Source: Bacteroidota bacterium (GTDB lineage Bacteria > Bacteroidota > Bacteroidia > Flavobacteriales > Flavobacteriaceae). From it: 64,000 nt of DNA. The translations under genes were made by a program, and so were the position numbers. The stretch covers positions 124,001 to 188,000 of the forward strand of contig JAKQHT010000025.1 of assembly GCA_029557895.1 (NCBI GenBank), written 5' to 3'. This document shows, piece by piece, positions 8,274 to 16,500 of this stretch. The number at the start of each line of letters is the position of its first letter. The stretch's first letter is position 1. Below the pieces are notes generated by a model. It saw only the letters and a list, made by a program, of their open reading frames with translations. It was not told the origin of the DNA and made no database searches.

Positions 8274-9323
8274 TTATGTTTTTTCTTTTAAAATCTTATG
8301 TTTGAGTATATGTGCCCTGTAACTTTCATTGGTCAGAAGTAGCATAATGCGGTCATAAACATTGATAAAAACTGATTTTGCCCTATATATTTCCCTTGAT
8401 AATTTTTGATGCTTGAGCCTGGCCATGTAGGATTTTCGATATCTATTGGATATAGAAGTGTTTTGTGATGGACTTAAATTCTTAAAAAAGACAGAAGAAA
8501 TCCCCAAAAAGCAGCTTCCATGTTTCGTTTTGGACAGTTCGTCTTTCAGTAAGTCATTTTTATGGAGTTTGGTGCAGATTACATCATAAGTGCCTTTGAG
8601 GTTGAGTGATCCAAAAAAGGTACCCCTGTCGTTGATCTGTTGTGCAAAAATGGTATTTTTGATGAGGTGTTCAGGACATGGGACGGCAATACCGTTTGCA
8701 GAGTTTTTTTTTGCGAGGACATCTTTAACGTCGATCAGGTTTCGGTATCTGTGTCTCAAAAGCGCTCCGTGCAATTCTACGCCTGCAAGTTTTGTGTTAC
8801 TTATCTGTCTTGGCTTGTGCCTATAATTTCTGGTTTCATAATTGAATTTGATGAAGTGATTATAACCGTCTGCTTCTAAAATATCGAACGCCTTGTCCAA
8901 TTGCTCTTGTGCTACCAAAATATCGATGTCTCCTATCATCCGTTCGCCCATATCCAAATAGTTGTCACCAGCCAGCATTCCCATTCCTTTAATAAAAACG
9001 TGGTCAATGTTGTGTTGCTGTAGCAGGGCCGAAATGTGGCTGGCTTCGTTGAGTAAACTTCGGTTGCGCTCCCGGTTGATGTCTGTGAGCATCTTCAAAT
9101 AGGAAGCCAATTCAGGAGGGAGGCTCTCCAATAGCGACTTTCTTTGCAAGTTGCAATACAGTGCAGGCAGCACGAGGTGCTTGCTCCCGACAATGACCAT
9201 TTGGTCCCAATCAACCGTACCGTTTCCCAATCGTTCGTGCAGTTGTTTAGGTGCAATACAGGGGTTCAAGATATCGGCTATGAGCCCAAGGGTTTGTTGC
9301 AAAGTCTGTGTTTTTTCTGCCAA
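8274..9323 (-). CDS. Nucleotidyltransferase-fold protein (NTP_transf_5-like) of peptide cassette
   Basis: 349 residues. The motif GDIDILV (131-137; Asp132 and Asp134) preceded by FIKGMGML (110-117) matches the pol-beta-type nucleotidyltransferase family often called NTP_transf_5. Members of this family occur in lasso-peptide and other RiPP clusters beside HPr-kinase-like proteins, where they are thought to modify the peptide or its phosphate. It is the last of three genes on the minus strand: secreted peptide, PqqD-kinase fusion, and this one, with a 42-base gap to the kinase. The donor nucleotide and acceptor are not known. Confidence 0.82.
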   Translation of the reverse strand: MAEKTQTLQQTLGLIADILNPCIAPKQLHERLGNGTVDWDQMVIVGSKHLVLPALYCNLQRKSLLESLPPELASYLKMLTDINRERNRSLLNEASHISALLQQHNIDHVFIKGMGMLAGDNYLDMGERMIGDIDILVAQEQLDKAFDILEADGYNHFIKFNYETRNYRHKPRQISNTKLAGVELHGALLRHRYRNLIDVKDVLAKKNSANGIAVPCPEHLIKNTIFAQQINDRGTFFGSLNLKGTYDVICTKLHKNDLLKDELSKTKHGSCFLGISSVFFKNLSPSQNTSISNRYRKSYMARLKHQKLSREIYRAKSVFINVYDRIMLLLTNESYRAHILKHKILKEKT

Positions 9324-9365
9324 ATCAGGTTCATTTTTGCTAAATTAACCAAAGAAACGTGTAGC

Positions 9366-10511
9366 TTAACGATTATCGTCAAATAATCGCATCATTTTTT
9401 TGACAGCGATTTCATTGTCAGAATAATGTAGTTCATAAAATTCCAGATTACCCAACCAATTTAAAAAAGTCTGGGAATGTTCCTTTTTGGGAGAAATCCA
9501 TGAATCGGGAATCAGGATCTGTAGCGCTTTTTCAGGTTCGCAAGGGTTGATCTCGCACCCACTGGTATCCTTGTCATATTTTACCAAAACCAATTTTCGG
9601 CAACCAAAATCTCTTTTTGTGCTTTCAAAAGAAATGGTTGGAGGTAAGTACTTGACTTTTATATGCTTTGACTGGCTTTGATGGGTTTCCAGAGCAGCAA
9701 AACCTTCAAAGTGTTCACCAATGCTATCAAAAGCGCCTTCCTTTATGGATATGGCCGAAGGAAAACGGTACAAGTGGCCATCTTCTGCAAGCATAGGAGT
9801 AAGGTCGTCGGCCAACAGGTCCAATCCGGAAGCCATGAGGAGTGCTGAAAATGTGCTTTTGCCATTTCCGGAATCGCCGATGAGCATAATTGCCTCTTTG
9901 CCATTACTCACGGTAGTGGCGTGAAATGTTGCCAACCAATCAGATTCTGTGTTGCCATAAAGGGTGGTTAGCAACTCCATGGCAAATTTACCCTGCAAAA
10001 AATGAAATTTATGGGTTTCATATGAACCAATGTAATGTTGATTTTTGAACATATGGAGAAGGCCATCGCTTTCAAAAATATCAAATACGGCTTTTGGCTC
10101 ATGGAGGTTGTTGCTATGGGCATGGGATAAATTGGGATGGATAAGTTCCATAAGACGCTCCGATGAGTAGTTAATGGAAAAAGAACATTTCCCAAAACAA
10201 TAATGCCGCTCTATTTTCGGTTTTGGGATGATATTGGGTTCAGTATGGGTGTGTACATCGTTGTTTTTCAGTGAGATATCATCCAAAAAGTCGTTCAGTT
10301 CATCATAGTAAACATCAGCAAGGGATTCGTCAATTTTGACTACTTCTGTGGCGCGTTGTACAAAATCACTTTTGTCTTTTGCCAAAAAAAAACAGTCCAG
10401 CAATTGCTGAACAGTATTTGATATGATAATATAACTGTTGGAATCCTGAAACCAAAGAATATGGGATTTACCAAGTCGTTTGGAAAATACTGGTCCTGAT
10501 TCCGGTTTCAA
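9366..10511 (-). CDS. PqqD-like domain fused to HPr-kinase-like P-loop domain
   Basis: 381 residues. Residues about 8-80 have the size and pattern of a PqqD/RRE domain: paired strands, NTVQQLLDCF helix, a second helix, then a DELNDFLDDI helix. Such domains bind leader peptides. Residues about 195-300 resemble HPr kinase: His-Ala strand (FHATTV), Walker A GDSGNGKST (212-220), then LLADDL (233-238) with the DD pair seen in these kinases. HPrK-like enzymes in lasso clusters phosphorylate the precursor peptide. The gene starts 13 bases after the 54-codon peptide gene, so joint transcription is very likely. The target is inferred, not shown. Confidence 0.78.
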   Translation of the reverse strand: MKPESGPVFSKRLGKSHILWFQDSNSYIIISNTVQQLLDCFFLAKDKSDFVQRATEVVKIDESLADVYYDELNDFLDDISLKNNDVHTHTEPNIIPKPKIERHYCFGKCSFSINYSSERLMELIHPNLSHAHSNNLHEPKAVFDIFESDGLLHMFKNQHYIGSYETHKFHFLQGKFAMELLTTLYGNTESDWLATFHATTVSNGKEAIMLIGDSGNGKSTFSALLMASGLDLLADDLTPMLAEDGHLYRFPSAISIKEGAFDSIGEHFEGFAALETHQSQSKHIKVKYLPPTISFESTKRDFGCRKLVLVKYDKDTSGCEINPCEPEKALQILIPDSWISPKKEHSQTFLNWLGNLEFYELHYSDNEIAVKKMMRLFDDNR

Positions 10512-10524
10512 AATAATTTTGAGC

Positions 10525-10689
10525 TTAATTGAATGGATCTCCTCCCGGATCTGGCGGTCCGGATTGTGCCTGCGATTGTTGAGGATTCAATATTAAAAAA
10601 GTCCCTACAGCGGTAAGAGCAGCATATTTGCCCATGCGTTTGATGGCCTCTTTACGGGTTATTTGGTTGCGTTGGCTATTTTTATTCAT
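10525..10689 (-). CDS. 54-residue secreted peptide, candidate RiPP-like precursor
   Basis: The frame encodes a basic N-terminus with ITRKEAIKRMGKYAA, a hydrophobic core (ALTAVGTFLILN) and a signal-peptidase-like site after SQA (residue 41). This would release QSGPPDPGGDPFN, rich in Pro, Gly and Asp. The gene is too short for ordinary gene finders. A -7 element sits immediately upstream and the kinase gene starts 13 bases downstream. The leader-like basic helix could be what the PqqD-like domain binds. The Ser, two Asp and C-terminal Asn of the mature part are possible modification sites. No homologue can be named from the sequence alone. Confidence 0.72.
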   Translation of the reverse strand: MNKNSQRNQITRKEAIKRMGKYAALTAVGTFLILNPQQSQAQSGPPDPGGDPFN

Positions 10690-10693
10690 ACTG

Positions 10694-10701
10694 CAAATAT
10701 A
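10694..10701 (-). promoter_or_regulatory. -7 element of the peptide-kinase-nucleotidyltransferase operon
   Basis: TATATTTG on the minus strand matches TAnnTTTG and ends only four bases before the peptide start codon, so the transcript may begin at or within a few bases of the ATG (leaderless or nearly so). A -33 box at normal spacing is not obvious. Confidence 0.4.
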
Positions 10702-10766
10702 AAAATCATTTCAAAAATAACTAATTTTTAAAAGACTAAAGGTCATTTTTGTCGATTTTTCTTGTA

Positions 10767-13202
10767 TTAATGTAAAATGACCTTTTGGGTTTTGGTGTTT
10801 GTGCGGTTGTTGAGCATTACCACATACACGCCTCTGCCCATTCTGGAAACATCTATCCTGTTGTCATCAGATCCCGACGCCAAGGTTTTGGTGAGGATTA
10901 ATCTACCTTGCAGATCATACAGATTTAGCAATGTGTCTTTTGACAATAAACCTTTGACTGTCAAAATGTTTTGTGTTTTTGTGACAAAAACTGACAGTGC
11001 ATCCAAAACATTTGTTTGGTTAGAAAGCGTACTTTCGGAAAATCTCAAGTAAAACCTTCCATAACCGGAAAGTGCCGTGGTGGCATCCAATATATAATCT
11101 GAAGTATTGAGCAGGGTGGTAGTTTGTTCTTCACGGTCTTCAAGATATACATTGGTGCTTTCGGGCAATGTGTTTTCAGAAATCCTAAACGTAATTTGTT
11201 GCCCTTCAACTGCCTTGACCCCCAAAGGGATTTCGGTTTCGGCATCTATTGCCATAAAAGGCAGCGCTTGTATCGCCATAGGAGCATTGCCATTGTCCTC
11301 TACCAATTGTGAGTACAGTGAAAAGGCAGGGGGCGTTCCTCCAAACACGCCCGCATCATAGCCGGGGTCGAGACCGAAGGTATAGGCATCATTAAAATAA
11401 AAATCAGTTGCGTAATGTTGGTTCGAATTATTGATCTGAAGCTTCAGGTGGGCATTATTTTCCGATGAGGTCCTTCCGAGGATAAAATCATCAGAACTGC
11501 CAATGCTGCGCATATTTGGCGTAAAGGAAATTGTGCCGCCCCCACTTTTTGAAGCTACGAAAAAGCCTTGGCCGGGCGTTATGACCGATGTTGTACTTGT
11601 ATTGGCCAGATTCCAGATGGTATATATGTTTCCGTCAGAATCGTCATCGTCATAGCCGTAAATGGCTACAAAATTTGCGTCGAGTTCTGAAGCATTTTCA
11701 GACAAAAATCCGGGATGTACTCCAAAATTTTCTTTAACGTACAGATAAGAAGGGTACGGATTGCCTATCAAATTCCAAAGTTGGTACGATGGTCCGGAAA
11801 CGCTGATGTTCTGGCTGACAGTATTGGTGTTTACCGTGCCTGTAAAGGTCAAGTTGCCGTTATCTGTCGTGGCTGCCCTGTAACCGAGCCCGGACTGTAT
11901 CCCGACGCTACCGTGTACCGAAGTGTCATATATAAGAAATTGACTGCTCGTTTTGTCAAAAGGTCCAAACAATTTTCTGTTGGCATTGTTTGGGTCTTGG
12001 ACAAGATTGGCATTGTTTGCCGCAAAGGCACCAAATGTTTCGCCACCTACCGGCGAAGCAATAAGGTCATTGCCTCCCGAGGATGCATTTTGGTTGACAT
12101 GGCGGTCGTAGCGTATGTTTCCGCTTGCCGTGCCATTGACAATGAGACTCGAGTAGGTCGTGGAAGTAGATTGCAAACTTAAGTTCCCATTGGTGTCAAC
12201 GGTCAGGTTGTTGCTGATGGTCAAGGCATTGCCAGGACCAACGGTTGCTGTTCCTCCAGCATCTACGATAAGCGATTTTAAAATGATATCGCTGTCCGAA
12301 ACAGTCAGCATAGCAGAAGACGCTATTGAAACATCGCTATTGGGAAGGCCCGATAGAAGTTCCAAGGTACCGTTATTTATCGTTGTGCTGCCGGTATAGG
12401 TATTGTTGCCTGTCAGTACCAAATCGCCACTACCAGTCTTGGAAAGCGCGCCAGTTTCTGACAGATCCCGGGTATAAGTTACTGCCCCTGTCGGTATATT
12501 GAAAATACCGTCATTTGTGATATTGAAATGGTTGAAATAGATGTTACGCTGACCCGATCCGTCGTTTTGCCCGCCTATATAAATCTCGATATTGTTGATT
12601 GCCGATGCAGAATTGATGGTCGTTGTGTAGGTGGCGCCCCCGGAGCGTGAAGTCATACTGAACTCGTAGGTGCTATTTCCGGTCCGTTTTAGTGTAACAA
12701 GCATTGGGTCAGTGCCATATCCGGAATCTGCAATGCCATTGGTGGTTGATATGTTTTGGTTGCCGGCGTTGTTCACATTAAATACGGTAGTGCCGCCACT
12801 TTTCAGATCAAAGCCTTTGTTGCCACTGTTGGCATCCCAGTTCATGGCCCAATAGAACGACAATACATCATTGAATTGGAGTGTTTCAAAACTTCTTGAA
12901 GCATTTAGATAGGAACCGCCGGTAGCGTAAAATGCAAATGCTTGGGTGCCAATGCCCGATGTTCCCATTCCGTCGAAGGCAGGATTGCCGATAAAACTTC
13001 CCGTGTTGCTCCCATACGTTATTGACCAGGCATTAAAACCATTGCCGCCATTTTGACCACTGCCAAAGCCTGAACCGTAAGCCGCATCGCTGGCATTGTC
13101 AGAGGCGAAGCTAAACTGACCATATACGACATGGGTGTTGTATGTCAGAACGATAACCAATAAAGTAAAAAGTTTTATTTTTTTTGAAAAAATGACATTC
13201 AT
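10767..13202 (-). CDS. T9SS-exported protein with autotransporter-type repeat and type A sorting domain
   Basis: 811 residues from the ATG at 13202, chosen because MNVIFSKKIKLFTLLVIVL then gives a compact signal peptide ending near VYGQ; an ATG 14 codons upstream is possible. About residues 70-240 are a lectin/glucanase-like beta region. At about 247-285 there is a PATR-type segment (GSGDLVLTGNNTYTG). From about residue 364 to the end it shares a module with the next gene. The last ~75 residues are a type A sorting domain (LYDLQGRL, GVYVVML), so it is exported and probably cell-surface bound. The function is adhesive or structural by inference. Confidence 0.88.
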   Translation of the reverse strand: MNVIFSKKIKLFTLLVIVLTYNTHVVYGQFSFASDNASDAAYGSGFGSGQNGGNGFNAWSITYGSNTGSFIGNPAFDGMGTSGIGTQAFAFYATGGSYLNASRSFETLQFNDVLSFYWAMNWDANSGNKGFDLKSGGTTVFNVNNAGNQNISTTNGIADSGYGTDPMLVTLKRTGNSTYEFSMTSRSGGATYTTTINSASAINNIEIYIGGQNDGSGQRNIYFNHFNITNDGIFNIPTGAVTYTRDLSETGALSKTGSGDLVLTGNNTYTGSTTINNGTLELLSGLPNSDVSIASSAMLTVSDSDIILKSLIVDAGGTATVGPGNALTISNNLTVDTNGNLSLQSTSTTYSSLIVNGTASGNIRYDRHVNQNASSGGNDLIASPVGGETFGAFAANNANLVQDPNNANRKLFGPFDKTSSQFLIYDTSVHGSVGIQSGLGYRAATTDNGNLTFTGTVNTNTVSQNISVSGPSYQLWNLIGNPYPSYLYVKENFGVHPGFLSENASELDANFVAIYGYDDDDSDGNIYTIWNLANTSTTSVITPGQGFFVASKSGGGTISFTPNMRSIGSSDDFILGRTSSENNAHLKLQINNSNQHYATDFYFNDAYTFGLDPGYDAGVFGGTPPAFSLYSQLVEDNGNAPMAIQALPFMAIDAETEIPLGVKAVEGQQITFRISENTLPESTNVYLEDREEQTTTLLNTSDYILDATTALSGYGRFYLRFSESTLSNQTNVLDALSVFVTKTQNILTVKGLLSKDTLLNLYDLQGRLILTKTLASGSDDNRIDVSRMGRGVYVVMLNNRTNTKTQKVILH

Positions 13203-13570
13203 AGAGTTTGATTTATTAATACTGAATAAATAATTCAAGAACAATTATTTCACAAGGTATTAAAATTGAGCCGACTAAATCATCATGCCTTTCAATTACC
13301 GGCAACGAAAACGTTTTAGTGTTGATAAATAGTTACATGGCCGACCGATTTCGCGCTCCAGCCGTTTAGTTTACTATATAATTGATACCCGGTGTGTTTT
13401 GTAGATATTTTATAAGGCACATTTGCTTTTGGGCACATTCAGGCTGGCAAGTAGATGTTGCAACATGACTCCTGTCCGTAACAGAAATGGTGCCCAAGCG
13501 CCGTAAATGTAAAATGCCTTATCTGATTCTTGATAAGGCATTTTAAAAATGTTGTTAAAGAGGGACACTC
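13203..13570 (-). other. Intergenic stretch between two T9SS genes
   Basis: 368 bases. It holds the terminator hairpin at 13511-13544 near the end of the larger T9SS gene and an AT-rich zone just upstream of the smaller one, where its promoter should lie. I could not assign a convincing -33/-7 pair. No coding sequence is visible. Confidence 0.6.
13511..13544 (-). terminator. Terminator-like hairpin after the 1647-residue T9SS protein gene
   Basis: A perfect 13-bp inverted repeat (13511-13523 with 13532-13544) with an 8-base loop lies 27 bases past the stop codon. On the minus strand it is followed by a short T-containing tract only, so it may act weakly or protect the 3' end. Confidence 0.6.
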
Positions 13571-16500
13571 TTAACGGATGATGACCCTTTGTGTTTTTTG
13601 TTGTTCTGCATTGCGCACTTTCACTACATAAATGCCATCGCTGATACCGTTTACGTTCACGGTATTGTTCCTCGAGCTGCTGTCAAGTTCTGTGGCAAGT
13701 ACCAAACGTCCTTGTAGGTCATAGATGGCAAGTGAGGTACCTTGGGCCACAATACCTTTCACGAACAAAGTTCTTGGATTGAAGGTCGTAAAGATACTCA
13801 ATTGTTCTAATGTTTGGCTTGTTGCCGAAAGTGTTTCGTTTGTAAACCTCAAATAGAAACGGCCGGTATCGGTAAGCGTTTCATTTGCTGTAAACGTAAA
13901 TGTGCCACTATTCAATAATGTAAAAGTATTGTTTGCCGAATCTTCAAGGTACACATTGGTGCCTTCAGGAAGGGTTGAGCTTGCAATGTTCAAATGGGCG
14001 GTTTTTCCTGCGGCCACATTGATGCCCAAAGGAATGATCACATCGCTTCCGAGATCGCTGTACGCCAAAGACTGTACGGCCATATCAATGCCGGTATTCC
14101 CTTCGACCAATTGCGAGTACAACGCTGTTGATGGAGCAACCTTGCCGAACACACTGGCGTCAAATCCGGGATCGAGGTTTCTGCTTGCTTGGTCAAGGAA
14201 GTAGAAATCTGTGTTATAGTTTTTGTTATCGATGGCTGCGTTGAGCTTTAGGTGCGCAATGTTGGCCGACCTTCCGGGGATGAAGTCATCGCTATTGCCC
14301 GTTGCACGCATTGCTGGCGTAAAGGCTATGCTGCCGCCGCTCGTTTGGGCCGCCACAAAGAAACCTTGTCCGGGTGCGATGAGTGCATTGGGGTTGGCCA
14401 AAGCATAAGCCTCGTTCCAGATGGTATAGTTACTGGCGCTATCGTCATAACCGTAAACTCCGGCGGAGTTGGTGTTGAACGAACTGCTATTGGCAGCAAG
14501 GAAGTCAGACAGTTTGATGTATGACGGATACGGATTTCCGACCAGGTTCCATTCACGGAACGGGATAGCTCCGCCAGAATATTCAATGGTTCTGTTAACG
14601 TTGCCTGTGTTGACCGTTCCGGTAAAGGTAAAGCCGTTGCCATCGGTAGAGGCGGCACGGTAGCCTTCCCCGGAAACCAAAGGCGTGCTGGCGTTGGTAT
14701 CGGTTTCGTAAATCAAAAACGCACCGGTAACTTTGTCAAATGGCCCAAATAGTTTTCTTGTTGCATCGTTGGGGTCGGTGATGATGTTGCCGTTATCGGC
14801 CGCAAAATCGCCAAAATTCTGTCCGGCAAGCGGTGAAGCAATAAGGTCATTGCCCCCTTCGCCGTTTACCGCTCCTGTATTTACGTGTCGGTCGTAGCTG
14901 ACGGTGCCGGTGACACTTGTGGCAATCAAACTGGAGTATTCATCAGAATCAGATTGAAGCGTAATGACGCCATTGTTGGTTAAGCTACCTGTCAAAAGAT
15001 TGGCATCTTTGGCAACGTGCATTGTAGCGCCATCATTGATGACATCGACATAGTCGCCCGAAGCATCAAAACTCACAGAGGATGGATTAAATACCACTTG
15101 GATGTCATCTATGGCAAACTCGTCACGGGTTCCAGTACCGCCAATATCGGCACTGTTCCATTGCATGTAAAAGAAATCTTCGTGGGCAATGTTGAGGCCT
15201 GTGATCAATACGGAACGTCTATAAGCCGTCCATTGTGTGCCGGAAGATGTTGCTGGTGAAGACAAGTTCAATGTGGTAACTGGAGTATATGAAGAATCAT
15301 CATCACTATATGAAAAATTAAAGCTGTTGCTTCTAGGGCTGTCGTTGTAAACATAAACCGTGTAGTCCACCATAGCGGATGTCAGAGTTGTACCAATCTG
15401 GTTTTGGCTCCTTAAAGTGATGGTGCCGGGGTTGAAATCGGATCCGGTTGGCTGTACACCTAACGCATAGTTGCCAGAAGCCACCTCAAAAGCATAAAAA
15501 CCACCTTGAACTACACCGCCTGTGCTTGTCTCTTTGGCATAATCGCCACTTGTCATCGAACCACCAAAAGCAAGCGTCCCATCAGACATTCCTGTGGACG
15601 CCCAAGCATCAGAGTCCAATTGACCCGAGGTAGGTGTTGCTGTAAATCCAGTACCGTTGAAAGCACCTTCGTTCACACCGTTCACTGTGTTATCAAAATC
15701 AATGGTAAACAGTTGATCTGTGGCGATGATTTGCCAGCCTAAAACAGGTATATCCCAAATATCAAACGGATCACTTTCCATGTCGTTCATATATAAGTTT
15801 TCGCCCGAAGCGGTCAACCTTAAAAATGTGCCCGGAGCCGTATGTACGATGTTGGCAAAGGTAGCAATACCGTTCACGGTAGTTGCCGTTACCGAACCTC
15901 CGTCGAGAGCACCTTCGGAAGTGATTTCGATTTCAAAACCGTCGTAATCGATATCGATGTTACCAAAGTCATCCGTACCAGCTACCGTTACTGCCGGCGA
16001 CATAGCGGCGTTGATGTAAGTATCCGTAGGTTGTTGTTGGAAGTGGACTGTGGTAGCTTCCACATCAAGGGTCATGTTGTTGCCCACTACGTCACCATCT
16101 ATAAACGTATTATCAAAACCGGAGCCATTGGCATCGGCCACAAAACCGCTGTTAATGGCATTGATCTGAAACTGTACGATGCTATGATCCACTACCGGGG
16201 TTGGGTTTAAGTACATGCCCAAGGTAAAATCTAAATAATCCATATCGGGTATGACGATTGGTGTGGCAAAGGTCACGATGATTTCGTTATCGTTGATGGT
16301 TGTAGATGTTGGTGTGTAGCTTACCGAATTTCCATCGGTAATGGTCACGCCTTGCATGATGTCGCTCCAGTCTGCCGTATTGTTGGGTCCAGGAACAAAA
16401 CGCATGGTAGTGACATTGGTAGGCAGGCCGTCGTTGCCGCCGATGTCTTCTATCACAAAGCCAAAGACATCTACAGCCAATTCGTCGTGTAACATGTCAA

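Noticed and set aside
8274-10689. Lasso-peptide biosynthetic cluster
   Set aside because: The HPrK-like and nucleotidyltransferase proteins suggest it, but no asparagine-synthetase-like cyclase, no transglutaminase-like protease and no typical lasso core (Gly/Ala/Ser/Cys1 with Asp/Glu at position 7-9) are present.
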